DNA of 64,000 nt from Raoultibacter phocaeensis (GTDB lineage: Bacteria; Actinomycetota; Coriobacteriia; Coriobacteriales; Eggerthellaceae), in assembly GCF_901411515.1 (NCBI RefSeq), contig NZ_CABDUX010000002.1, forward strand, positions 1,736,001-1,800,000, read 5' to 3'. Position numbers and translations under genes: made by a program. The notes beneath the pieces were generated by a model that was not told the DNA's origin, did not search any database, and saw only the letters and a program-made list of their open reading frames with translations. Of the stretch, positions 1 to 11,126 are shown piece after piece (the stretch's first letter is position 1; the number at the start of each line of letters is the position of its first letter).

Positions 1-594
1 TCCGTAATCGCTCCCATGCGCATGGGCCGGCACGATGCCGACGACCGCAAGCGTGTACAGAAGCGCGTTGAACGGCTTGTTGAGGTGAAGCTCAACCGTT
101 GTATCATCGAGCACGACCGCATCGTCCACCATGCTCAGGTCCGCCTCGGCCGCATCGGCGGTACGGATTCCATTGATGGTGAAGGCCACGTCTTCGGCGG
201 TAAGCGCCTCGCCGTCGGTGAACTTCACATCGTCGCGAATCGTGAACGTCCAGGTAAGCCCATCCTCGCTGATCTCGTAGGAGGTTGCGAGATCGTTCAC
301 GAACTCCATGTTCGTGTTCGTCGTGATGAGCGTCGACTGGATGAGCGGCTCATGAACATGCTCGCCGCATCCCCAGGATACAAACGGATCGAAGCCCGCC
401 GCAGGCTCGCTGCCCGTGTTCATGGCAACGATGACCTCGTTTTGCGCATTCGCGTTCCCGCCTTGGCTGCCTTGGCCTCCCGTCGCAGAAGTCTCCTCAC
501 CCGAAGCGCACGCCGAGAGCACTCCCCCGAACGTTGCACCCCCAGCTGCGATGCCCGCCAGCTTGACGAATGTACGACGCGTGTAAACAGCCAT
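1..594 (-). CDS. ABC transporter substrate-binding lipoprotein, solute-binding family 5 (partial)
   Basis: The gene runs off the left edge; the first 198 codons are visible. It starts at the ATG complementary to 592-594, with GGGAG 7 bases upstream. The N terminus has a twin-arginine-like RRTF (residues 6-9), a hydrophobic stretch and a lipobox LSAC (Cys29), so the protein is probably an exported lipoprotein. After a Gly/Ser/Asn linker the sequence follows the oligopeptide/nickel-binding family 5 pattern: the FDPF segment, the LATSYEISEDGLTWTF-type motif, then FTDGEALTAEDVAFT. In this family the protein binds peptides, nickel chelates or similar solutes and delivers them to an ABC permease. 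The permease and ATPase genes would lie beyond the left edge. The solute cannot be told from this part. Two operator-like dyads lie 50 and 102 bases upstream. Confidence 0.9.
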   Translation of the reverse strand, partial: MAVYTRRTFVKLAGIAAGGATFGGVLSACASGEETSATGGQGSQGGNANAQNEVIVAMNTGSEPAAGFDPFVSWGCGEHVHEPLIQSTLITTNTNMEFVNDLATSYEISEDGLTWTFTIRDDVKFTDGEALTAEDVAFTINGIRTADAAEADLSMVDDAVVLDDTTVELHLNKPFNALLYTLAVVGIVPAHAHGSDYG

Positions 595-643
595 GGTTTC
601 GCTCCCATCCTCACACCGACGCGATCGGCTCCGCATCGATATG

Positions 644-670
644 GTGTTACGATTTAGATTTGCGTAACAC
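644..670. promoter_or_regulatory. Operator-like dyad GTGTTAC-N13-GTAACAC (copy 1)
   Basis: A perfect 7-bp inverted repeat with a 13-base AT-rich spacer lies 50 bases upstream of the ABC lipoprotein gene. A second copy lies at 696-720, about five helical turns away. This arrangement is typical of a dimeric repressor or activator binding on one face of the DNA. The regulator is not identifiable. Confidence 0.5.
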
Positions 671-695
671 AGGATAACAGACAACCGGCGCTCTG

Positions 696-720
696 GTGTT
701 ACGATTTCAGTTTCTGTAAC
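696..720. promoter_or_regulatory. Operator-like dyad GTGTTAC-N13-GTAAC (copy 2)
   Basis: This is the second copy of the dyad at 644-670. The 13-mer GGTGTTACGATTT is identical in both, the right half is shortened to GTAAC, and the spacer is again 13 bases. The distance between copies is 52 bp, close to five turns of B-DNA. It probably serves the minus-strand ABC lipoprotein gene. Confidence 0.45.
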
Positions 721-920
721 TTTTCTTTTCCGCGGACGGCGGGATACGTTACTCGCACGGCGTACGGCGCTCGCACAAGCGCCGCATGGCAACAGCGCCA
801 CCAGCTGCGCGAGGATCGCACAGGTAACCGCGCTGCCAGGCGCGCAAGGATCGCGGGGGCAACAAAGCCGGCGAGCATCGCGGAATCGAGCACCACTTTG
901 CCTTGATCGATGTCCTTGCG

Positions 921-1143
921 CAGAAAAGAAGCCCGTGTATACCAGATTTTTTCGACTTGTGCACGGTTTCCGTGTCGGGAAAGGCGCAACTGCACCCCTT
1001 CTCAGCGGGTCGGAGAGTGTGCATCCTGAGCGCAATCTTCTGACCAGGCGTTATCGAAACATCACATCGAACTTTGCGCTGCCTGCGCGGCCCAGCTTAA
1101 CACAAGTCGAAAAAATCTGTTACCGGAAGCGCTTTTTCACGCC
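921..1143. repeat. Inverted-repeat element, copy A
   Basis: This is a non-coding element of about 220 bp. Its ends carry a module of about 40 bp in inverted orientation. The perfect part is 19 bp (943-961 against 1101-1119), with core GATTTTTTCGACTTGTG. The outer flanks are also related: GAAAA, then GC(C/T), then GTA on each side. The interior (965-1100) has no convincing ORF. The same two-ended structure recurs at 59632-59845 with a different interior. It could be a REP/BIME-like or MITE-like family; no transposase is attached. Confidence 0.6.
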
Positions 1144-1255
1144 CTGAGGATCCGAATAGGCTCAACCGCACAGACGCACCGGCCCCTCGCAGGGAAACGC
1201 CCCTCGCTTCAGCCCGGGGACCCGAGACCCGAACCCGTTTTGCCTTCGGGGCGTC

Positions 1256-3775
<2,520 letters not shown>

Positions 3776-6532
3776 ATGAGCACCGTGAGAAACCACATGC
3801 AGCGTGCGCTCGGCTTGGCGCTCGCAGTCTTCCTGCTGGTGGGATTGTGCGCACCTTCGTTCGGTTTCGCCCTCCCAGCGCATGAGGCGGTGGACGGCAA
3901 AACCGAAGGGCCCTCGAGCACGCAATCTGACGAGCTTGGTCGATCGCCTGAAACCGACCGAGAAAACGAAAGCGAAAGCATTTCCGATAGCACCGAACCA
4001 GCTCCTTCGGATACAGCGGACGAAGGAGGGGCCGACAACGGGCCTTCCGTATCGGGCATACCGAACGAAACCGATATAACAGCCTCGAATGCAGCGGAAG
4101 CTGCGATACGGGAAGAGGCGAAAGAGGATCTCAAGGCCTCGCGCACAAGCTCGCTTGTTGCGTCGTTCGAAGATCTCGCCCAAGCGATTGCCGCCCCGGA
4201 TATCGACACCATCACACTCGGCGGCGATATCGTGATGACGTCTGGCATCTCGATTCCCAGCACCAAACAATCCCTCACGATCGACGGACAGGGACGCTAT
4301 TCGCTTGAACAGCAGCACAGCGGTGCCTGGATCACTTCATCTTCAACTGCGCAAGCGGTATACACGCTGAAAGACATGACGATCATCGGCCGTTCCTACT
4401 ACGGCGTGATAGCGAGCAGTGCCACTTCGGGCGCTCCGACCATCGTATTCGATTCCGTTTCCTATAGCGGCCCCCAGCTCATCTACAACCGATACGGCAA
4501 CGCGCTGTTCACAGGAGAGAGCACCGTCTCGATCCGCAAGAACGGCAGCACCTCGAACAATGCCGAAGAGGTCGGCGAGGTGCACGGCGTCACGATTGCC
4601 AGCACGGTGCAGGTCGAGTCGACCTCGGTTGGGAGCTCGTTTTTCTGGATGTTCGGAGCTGCATCGGAAAAACCGTATCTCACCGTCGAAAACGGGGCGC
4701 AGGCCACGTTCAGAACCTCGGTCAACATGAGTGCGCGCGGGTTCTTCTGGGTGGAAGGCACCACGTACAATGTCGTGCTTTCGGTTGGGGACGGCGCCTC
4801 GCTCCTCGTCGATATCACCGGGTACAACCCCTTGAGCACGGCCGAAGACCACCGCGTGGATTCGATCTACATCGGCAAAAGCGCTTCGGCCACCTTTAAC
4901 TTTGCGGGCGGCATCGCCCTTTCGAACTCACTTGTCGTCGACGAGGGCGCCACGCTGCGCATGAACTACCTTTCCAAGCCGGGCACGAACGAATCCGCAT
5001 ACGCGTATCCCCTGTTCCGGTTTTTAAAAGCTTCGGGCGGGGCTCCGGTGGTACAGGTGAATAGGGCGAAGGCGGTCGTGTTTTCCGTACAGCCCGCCAA
5101 CCGCCCGATCTTCGGTCTCGCAAACGCAAACACCCTGCAGTTCGCCACAACCGATTTCAATTATTGGACGACGTACACCTCGGCCGCCTCGCAGGAGAAA
5201 CCCGCGCGCATGTGGTCTTCGGAAGCCGACAACGGTTTCACGGCGACCCTTAACCTGAACGCGGGGCAAGACGATATGGGCTCGATCGTATCGAACCAAA
5301 GCGGTTTCGCCGATGAATTCGAACTTAAAAAGGCACGCGTGATACAGGTGGGAACCGAGCCGATAGCGCTGATTCCCGATGAGTATTGGGCTTCGATGTC
5401 ATCTGCCTCGGGAACCACCGCGCCCGAAGCGAACGTATACATCGATTACACGGGAACCGATGCTTCGGCGCAGAGCTTCTCGGGCGCAAGCGATCAGGAC
5501 GGGAGGTATTCCGTGGCTATCGAGACCAGCGCCGTCGATGCTTCGACCGTGCTTTCGGTTACCGCGGTACGGGATTTCGTAGCCCTCAGACGGTACAGTG
5601 CGGTGCGCGAACCTGCTACTCCGGCAGCTGATGGCGTGCTGCAGGTGATCGAGCAAGGAAGCGTTTTTCCGACCGATGCCTTAAGCCTCATCACCAACGT
5701 CGAGATAGGCGACGAAGGCCCTTTAGAAGCCTCGATCGCCTCGATACCTGACACCGGCACGGTCGGCCCGACGCACGCGACGGTTCTCATCGCCAATGCT
5801 TCGGGAAAAAGCGCCCAGATCACGGTCCCCGTCTTCATTACCGATGCGAGCACAACCGTTGACACCGAGAGGCTCGTCGCCCTTCGGGCAGAGGATTTCT
5901 CGCTGTATGCAAACGAGTTTCCAAGCGAAAACGCACAGGAATTCGTCTTGGAGAGAAGCCGCGCCCGCGCATGGAACATGCTTTCAGGCGAGGATATATC
6001 CTCTCGCATAGCGATGCCCGACAATCCGCTTTCCGAAACGCAGCAGACCCAATCCGTCATGCTGGCCGTCGAGGGGGTCGAGCGCTCGATCATCGTCACA
6101 ATCCTCGACGACTCCGCGTGGGTCAACGTACGCATACCGACGAAGATGCTGTTCGGCACCCTCGACGCATACGAAAACGGAACCGTAATCTCGCCTCGCT
6201 ACGAGATCGAGAACGGCTCCGACCTTCCTCTTGCCGTATCGCTTGCAGAATTCACCGTCCTCGAAACCGATGGCATCACCCTGCTGAGCGGACCCGATGC
6301 ACCCGCAGATGAAAGCGCCCTCAAACTCAGCCTCGACGTCGACGGGACAACGGCGGTTGAATACCTCCATCCCTTCAATGGCAACGACTCGCACGAAATC
6401 CCGCTGACGACGCTCGGATCCGCGCAGCGCAACTACCTCACCCTTTCCGGCACGTATTACGGAGCATTCCAGCCGGAAACGGTATACCGACCGACCTATT
6501 CTCTGGTGTGGTCTTTCGCACCTGTCACCTAA
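3776..6532 (+). CDS. Large secreted beta-helix-like protein with C-terminal WxL-like domain
   Basis: This 918-residue protein has a signal peptide (hydrophobic stretch about residues 12-30, ending near FGFA). An acidic Ser/Glu-rich linker follows (about 35-115). The central region (about 125-480) has short repeating strand patterns (LTIDGQG, YTLKDMTIIG, VTIASTVQVES, LTVENGA) like right-handed parallel beta-helix surface proteins. The last 140 residues form a domain starting WVNVRIPTKMLFGTL and ending YRPTYSLVWSF. This domain closely resembles the body of the small secreted protein at 7182-7844 and recalls WxL-type surface domains. ATG 3776 was chosen, although the ribosome site is weak; an in-frame ATG seven codons on also leaves a signal peptide. 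I see no LPxTG. It is the first gene of a three-gene operon. Function unknown; a surface adhesin or scaffold is likely. Confidence 0.75.
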   Translation: MSTVRNHMQRALGLALAVFLLVGLCAPSFGFALPAHEAVDGKTEGPSSTQSDELGRSPETDRENESESISDSTEPAPSDTADEGGADNGPSVSGIPNETDITASNAAEAAIREEAKEDLKASRTSSLVASFEDLAQAIAAPDIDTITLGGDIVMTSGISIPSTKQSLTIDGQGRYSLEQQHSGAWITSSSTAQAVYTLKDMTIIGRSYYGVIASSATSGAPTIVFDSVSYSGPQLIYNRYGNALFTGESTVSIRKNGSTSNNAEEVGEVHGVTIASTVQVESTSVGSSFFWMFGAASEKPYLTVENGAQATFRTSVNMSARGFFWVEGTTYNVVLSVGDGASLLVDITGYNPLSTAEDHRVDSIYIGKSASATFNFAGGIALSNSLVVDEGATLRMNYLSKPGTNESAYAYPLFRFLKASGGAPVVQVNRAKAVVFSVQPANRPIFGLANANTLQFATTDFNYWTTYTSAASQEKPARMWSSEADNGFTATLNLNAGQDDMGSIVSNQSGFADEFELKKARVIQVGTEPIALIPDEYWASMSSASGTTAPEANVYIDYTGTDASAQSFSGASDQDGRYSVAIETSAVDASTVLSVTAVRDFVALRRYSAVREPATPAADGVLQVIEQGSVFPTDALSLITNVEIGDEGPLEASIASIPDTGTVGPTHATVLIANASGKSAQITVPVFITDASTTVDTERLVALRAEDFSLYANEFPSENAQEFVLERSRARAWNMLSGEDISSRIAMPDNPLSETQQTQSVMLAVEGVERSIIVTILDDSAWVNVRIPTKMLFGTLDAYENGTVISPRYEIENGSDLPLAVSLAEFTVLETDGITLLSGPDAPADESALKLSLDVDGTTAVEYLHPFNGNDSHEIPLTTLGSAQRNYLTLSGTYYGAFQPETVYRPTYSLVWSFAPVT

Positions 6533-6542
6533 GGAGACATGC

Positions 6543-7142
6543 ATGAATAACACTGAAACGAACGCCTCCGGTTCCCCATCGGGGACCGGACGGCCAAGCC
6601 CACCGGCGACTTCAAAGGATGCCAAAGAGCAGTCCCGTAAACGAAAGAGGATCGCTCTTGTACTGCTCCTGCTGCTTTTGCTTGCCCTCGGCAGCTGCAC
6701 GACGTTGCACTTTTGCGGCAACCAACGCGCCGAAGAGGCAACCGTTGCCGTCATGCCCGACCTCGATGCGAACGCAGAAGATATCACCGACCGGGAAGGC
6801 CTCGAATCGGCCATGCAGCAAAAAGCCGACGCGAACTATTTTTCGCTGCAGGTGAACCCCGATGCCTTCTTCTCGTCGCAGTCGGGCGAAGGAGCGTTCG
6901 AGCTGATCAATCCCGAAACAAACGTCTACCCGATATCCTTTTCCATCGTTCTCGATGGAAGCGGTCAGCGCTTGTATCAGTCGGGAACGATCATGCCGAA
7001 CAAGCAGATCAGAAGCATCACCCTCGACCAGCCCCTGGACCCGGGCGACCACCCGGCTACCGTCATCATATCGATCTACAACCAGGATACCCACGAGAAG
7101 GAAGGAGAAACGCGCGTGAAGACAACCCTTCATGCCAGCTAG
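6543..7142 (+). CDS. Membrane-anchored protein of the surface-protein operon
   Basis: This 199-residue protein starts 10 bases after the preceding stop, with an AAGGAG overlapping that stop. It has a Ser/Pro-rich cytoplasmic head of about 35 residues, then RKRKR and one Leu-rich transmembrane segment (about 40-57). The extracytoplasmic domain contains a beta-sandwich-like segment (YPISFSIVLDGSGQRLYQSG, then IRSITLDQPLDPGDHPATVIIS). I know this pattern from single-pass proteins encoded beside Gram-positive surface-protein loci. A CGN just after the membrane segment is not a clear lipobox. It probably helps anchor or assemble the two secreted neighbours; that is inferred from context only. Confidence 0.7.
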   Translation: MNNTETNASGSPSGTGRPSPPATSKDAKEQSRKRKRIALVLLLLLLLALGSCTTLHFCGNQRAEEATVAVMPDLDANAEDITDREGLESAMQQKADANYFSLQVNPDAFFSSQSGEGAFELINPETNVYPISFSIVLDGSGQRLYQSGTIMPNKQIRSITLDQPLDPGDHPATVIISIYNQDTHEKEGETRVKTTLHAS

Positions 7143-7181
7143 ACATTCATCGATTACCGTTTATCTACCGAGGAGACGACC

Positions 7182-7844
7182 ATGACCACAGAAAGAAAAC
7201 TCGTATCCGCGTTCTTGGTGCTCATCGTGGCTCTCGCGCTCGTAGCGGCACCTATGACCGCCCTTGCATGGGACAGCAGCACCGAAGGCAATAGCGATAG
7301 CACTAACAGCAGCGATGTACAAGGCGAAACATCCGGTGAAACCAGCGTCGAAGGCTGGATCGGAACCTTTGACGGCGGCGAGGACCCCAACCGCCCCGAT
7401 CCTCCGGCTCAATCATGGATCAATGTGAAGATACCCGCCACAGCCCTGTTCGGTTCGCTGGCAAGCGATGAAGGCGCGGTGTATTCGCCGGTCTACCATA
7501 TCTACAACTACTCCGCACGAGACGTAACGATAACTCCGACCAGCTTCACCAAGATCACGGAGCCCGCAGAGCTCTCGGGCATGACATTGAACCTTACCTT
7601 CACGTCGCCGAGTTCTCTGACCGTGCCGCTGAGGGCAAGCGACGACTCGTTTCTCGGCGTCGGGCTGACGAACTCCGAAGCCGTGAACTTGGCTGCTGGT
7701 TCAGCATCAGCACCGACAAGCGCCACGTTCTCGATGAGCGGACGTTTGGCGGAGGGCTTCGCCTATCCGAGCGATGCTCCCTATCAGCCGACCTACGGAC
7801 TCGTACTCAGCTTCGAGGCTGCATCGTCCCCTGCCGCTTCGTAA
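7182..7844 (+). CDS. Small secreted protein, paralogous to the C-terminal domain of the large protein
   Basis: This 220-residue protein has a clear signal peptide (residues 1-29, cleavage near ALA). A Ser/Thr/Glu linker follows, then a domain beginning WINVKIPATALFGSL and ending YQPTYGLVLSF. The same landmarks (W-NV-IP, LFG-L, SP-Y-I-N-S, Y-PTY-LV-SF) appear in the last 140 residues of the 3776-6532 product, so the two are paralogous modules. GAGGAG lies 6-11 bases before the ATG. It is the last gene of the operon and is followed by a strong hairpin terminator. It is likely a pilin-like or surface subunit, but nothing here proves assembly. Confidence 0.75.
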   Translation: MTTERKLVSAFLVLIVALALVAAPMTALAWDSSTEGNSDSTNSSDVQGETSGETSVEGWIGTFDGGEDPNRPDPPAQSWINVKIPATALFGSLASDEGAVYSPVYHIYNYSARDVTITPTSFTKITEPAELSGMTLNLTFTSPSSLTVPLRASDDSFLGVGLTNSEAVNLAAGSASAPTSATFSMSGRLAEGFAYPSDAPYQPTYGLVLSFEAASSPAAS

Positions 7845-7870
7845 AGCCGCGTGACAACCGTGGGGTTGCA

Positions 7871-7940
7871 AAGCGCCCTACCCCGAAGCAGAAAGCCGAT
7901 CGGACCACATGGTTCGATCGGCTTTTCTGTCGGGGCGCTT
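7871..7940. terminator. Bidirectional terminator
   Basis: A long hairpin (AGAAAGCCGATCG at 7890-7902 pairs with CGATCGGCTTTTCT at 7915-7928) is extended by outer pairing of CCCCGA with TCGGGG. The TTTT run serves the plus-strand surface operon. The opposite face can end the minus-strand flavoprotein gene, which stops at 8014. Confidence 0.75.
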
Positions 7941-8013
7941 TCGGCTCATCTCGCGCGGGCGGCGGCAAAGCTATGCGCGGAGCCGCGCGACGAGGCCGCC
8001 TGCGCATGTACGC

Positions 8014-9543
8014 CTATCCCTGTTCGCCTTCGCCGCCTTTCTGGGCAGCAGCCTTACCGGCGGCGTAGCCGAAGCAGCAGCCCGCGCCCGTAGCGGCTCC
8101 CTGGCAGTACACGTTGCCGAGCGAGGGGCGAAGCGCTATCTCGCCGACCGCGTATACGCCTTCGATCGGATCGCCGTACTGGTCGAGCAGCTGCGCATCC
8201 TCGTTGACGATGAACGTCGTCACCGGGTCGTAGGCGAGCCACGGTACGTTTGCGAATGCATAGAACGGCGGGGTATCGAGAGCGAACGGCTCTCCCGTTC
8301 CCTGCCCGTAGAGCACATCGCGTCCGAACGAAGAATCGATGCCGGTAGCGTTCATATCCTGGTTGTACCGCTCCATCGCCGCAGGAAGATCGGGGGCACC
8401 GATCAGTTCGGCAAGCTCTTCATAGCTGTTCGCCTCGACGAAGAGACCCTTGTTCTCCTCGAATACGCCGAGCGGCTTTCCCGCTGCCGCAGCCAGGTCG
8501 TAGGCTTTCTTGTCCATGATCTGGTAGTTGAAGTACTCGCCGTCCTTCATCGGTTGATCGAGCAGCGCGCGCGTCATGGCATTGCCGATGAACGTGCCTT
8601 CGTTCACATAGCGCTTGCCGTCGGCGTTCACTTTCACCGCACCGTACACGAATAGGTTTGCGTACCCGTTCATATCGGTCGCCGTCGGATGCATGCCTTC
8701 GTTTGCGTAGATCCAGGGGATACCGTCGAACTGCGCTCCCAGATTGAACGCGGCGTAGTGCATGAGGCCCGTATGGGCGGGGCATGCCATGCTCTTGATT
8801 GCCGAGAGGCCCTTCATGCATTTCTCAAGCAGATCGGGACAGCTTGTGAATCCGCCCGTTGCGAGAATCACACCGTTTTTGGCGTGAATCTTCGTCTCCT
8901 TGCCGTTCGCGCTGCCGACGACCCCAACGACGCGGCCGTTGTCCACGACGAGGCGGGTTCCTTCGGTGCCGAAGCGGTAGTCTGCGCCGGCAGCCTGTGC
9001 ACCGTCGGTGAGCTTTTGCTGATGGTCTTTCGGATCGAGCGTGAGCGTGCGCGGGATGCTCGATCCCGGAGCTTTCGTGATGGCGTCGGTCAGCTTCGCC
9101 ACACCGAGCTCCTGAAGCACCAGCGAATACTCGTGTCCCAGCTCGCCGTAGCGGCGCACAACCGCTTCGTCGATGTCGACACCCCACGTTTTCAGGTCTT
9201 CGACCAGCTTCTCGGGGGTATCCTCGATGCCCTCGGCTCGCTGCTCCTCGGAATCAACGAGGGTCATGTAGCCGCCGCAGAGGGCTGTCGACGAAAACGC
9301 GGTGTTCTTCTGACTTTCGAGCACGATGACGCTCGCGCCTTCTTTCGCAGCCGCATACGCCGCAGCACCGCCCGCCCCGCCTGCACCGACGACTACGACA
9401 TCCGCCTCGTCGTCCCAGTTTATGTTTCCCGCACTCGATGCATCGGCCGGCTGTCCCGGTGCGCATCCGAACAGGGTCGCCCCCATGGCGGCAACGCCCA
9501 AAGCTGCCGCACCTGTGATGAAATTCCTCCGTGTCGTTTCCAT
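8014..9543 (-). CDS. Tat-exported FAD-dependent reductase (fumarate reductase flavoprotein family)
   Basis: 509 residues. The Tat signal has RRNF at residues 5-8 and a cysteine (LFGC, Cys27) that could be lipidated. The dinucleotide-binding motif VVVGAGGAGGAAAYAA begins about residue 49 and the FAD contact E/S about residue 75. GKRYVNEG contains the Arg that acts as acid in FccA/FrdA-type reductases. The usual C-terminal HPT-GG segment reads YDPVTTFIV instead, so the acceptor is probably not fumarate. A perfect GGGAGGA lies before the ATG. Eggerthellaceae encode many such reductases, each for a different organic acceptor (urocanate, cinnamate and the like). The LuxR-type gene just upstream on the same strand is its probable regulator. 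Substrate unknown. Confidence 0.88.
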   Translation of the reverse strand: METTRRNFITGAAALGVAAMGATLFGCAPGQPADASSAGNINWDDEADVVVVGAGGAGGAAAYAAAKEGASVIVLESQKNTAFSSTALCGGYMTLVDSEEQRAEGIEDTPEKLVEDLKTWGVDIDEAVVRRYGELGHEYSLVLQELGVAKLTDAITKAPGSSIPRTLTLDPKDHQQKLTDGAQAAGADYRFGTEGTRLVVDNGRVVGVVGSANGKETKIHAKNGVILATGGFTSCPDLLEKCMKGLSAIKSMACPAHTGLMHYAAFNLGAQFDGIPWIYANEGMHPTATDMNGYANLFVYGAVKVNADGKRYVNEGTFIGNAMTRALLDQPMKDGEYFNYQIMDKKAYDLAAAAGKPLGVFEENKGLFVEANSYEELAELIGAPDLPAAMERYNQDMNATGIDSSFGRDVLYGQGTGEPFALDTPPFYAFANVPWLAYDPVTTFIVNEDAQLLDQYGDPIEGVYAVGEIALRPSLGNVYCQGAATGAGCCFGYAAGKAAAQKGGEGEQG

Positions 9544-9670
9544 GTGTTCCTCCCTTGCCAGCTGTACTGAGGCCGAGTCGATCGGCCGCTTCGAACCTAC
9601 CGAAAGCGACGGGGGGCAACAAGGAGCAGACGGGGGTGATTAACGCCGAGCACCTCTACGCCAAAAAGGG

Positions 9671-11038
9671 TTACAAGTCTCTCAACAGGGATTCTATATC
9701 GCTTCGGGAGTGGACGCCGAGTTTGCGATAGATGTTTCGCGTGTGGGTTTTCACGGTATCCTCGCTGATGTAGAGCTCTTGGGCAATAGCTCTTCGCTGC
9801 TTACCGCTCGCGATGAGCACGAGTATTTCCCGCTCCCGTTCGGTAAGATCGAGTTTCGCTACCGCCTCTTCGAGCGCTATGCGAAAGGCCCGCTCGCCGC
9901 TCGGCACGTCAACGGACACAGGCGTTCTTCTCTGAAAGCCGCTCGACACGAGGAAGAACACGTATACCGCCACAAGCGCGATGGTGAAGAGCATGCTGCT
10001 TGGAATCTCGTCGATCGGAACCCGTCCGATGGCGAACGACGAGACGAACTCCGATGCGGCAAGCAGAAAGTAGAACAGCGAAAACGAGCGCAGGGTCGAA
10101 TTTTCCCCTGCGCGTTTTGCTGCGAAATACGCGATCATGGCGTAATAGAAGTAGAAGAAGCCCGTGATGCTCAGCGCGTTTGTAACCGAAGCGGGCAAAG
10201 AGGCGAACGGAAGCAGCAGATACGCAGCCGCTACGATGGGCAGGGCGAAGCGCGTAAGCGCCGAACGAAAGCCTCTCCGTTCGACAAGCGGTGCCGAAAC
10301 GGCGAGCGCGACGAACAGGATGAGCAATGTCGCAACGAGGAAGTAGTCGTTCGTGCGCGAGGGATGCTGGACGGAAAGCCCGCTCATGAGTCCGAACGCG
10401 CAGCCCATGACAACGGCAAGCAGCCGATACCCCGCAACGTCCATCGCAGGAGAGCCCGCTTCCTCGCGAGGCGTTTCCAGTCCGCGCCGCATTACCCACA
10501 CGGTGAAGAGAGCGGGCGAAGCAAGCGGAACGAGCACCATGAGCGATGCGATAAGCCGATCCGGAAGCAGCAGGATGAGACCGTCGATGACCGAAAGAGC
10601 GAGCGCGGCAAGCGCGAGGCTAACCATAACCTGGGAAGCCCTCATGCCGAAAAAGGCCGAGAACCACAAAAGCAGAAATCCGGCGTTCGCGCAGCCGATG
10701 AGGAAATATCCCCCCAAAGCCGCCGCTCCCCCGTCGAAGCTTCCGATGAGCACAAAGCCTATCGAGGCACCGAGCCCGATGGCAAATGCGATGCCCGCGA
10801 GGGTCTTTCGCTTTCGCAAGCTCACGATCCTTCGATACAGAAGCAGCGCGGCTAGCAGCACCAGAGCCGATCCGAGCAGCTGGTAGACCCCGAATTGATG
10901 GTACAGTTCGAAAAACACGCTTGTACGCGGCATATAGCGAACGGGCCACATAAACGCGAACCCGAGCCATAAAGGCCAGCAGGTAAGGGCGACTTCGCGC
11001 ATGTCGCCCACCGTCTGCCTGAGTACGTTTTCAGCCAT
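9671..11038 (-). CDS. LuxR-family regulator with N-terminal polytopic membrane domain
   Basis: 455 residues. About 380 N-terminal residues form roughly 12 hydrophobic segments in paired halves, resembling a transporter fold. The C-terminal 61 residues (395-455) are a LuxR/GerE helix-turn-helix (LTEREREIL, IAQELYISEDTVKTHTRNIYRKL). This class is abundant in Coriobacteriia beside reductase genes and is thought to sense the substrate in the membrane domain. The start has GGGAGGA five bases upstream. It ends 127 bases before the flavoprotein reductase gene on the same strand, its likely target. Confidence 0.88.
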   Translation of the reverse strand: MAENVLRQTVGDMREVALTCWPLWLGFAFMWPVRYMPRTSVFFELYHQFGVYQLLGSALVLLAALLLYRRIVSLRKRKTLAGIAFAIGLGASIGFVLIGSFDGGAAALGGYFLIGCANAGFLLLWFSAFFGMRASQVMVSLALAALALSVIDGLILLLPDRLIASLMVLVPLASPALFTVWVMRRGLETPREEAGSPAMDVAGYRLLAVVMGCAFGLMSGLSVQHPSRTNDYFLVATLLILFVALAVSAPLVERRGFRSALTRFALPIVAAAYLLLPFASLPASVTNALSITGFFYFYYAMIAYFAAKRAGENSTLRSFSLFYFLLAASEFVSSFAIGRVPIDEIPSSMLFTIALVAVYVFFLVSSGFQRRTPVSVDVPSGERAFRIALEEAVAKLDLTEREREILVLIASGKQRRAIAQELYISEDTVKTHTRNIYRKLGVHSRSDIESLLRDL

Positions 11039-11126
11039 GATCCTCCCGAAGATGCCGACAGCCCGATCGTGGGTTCAGCCCTTCGACGCCCCAAAGACGC
11101 TCCTGAAGCATCGCCGATTGCTTGTG

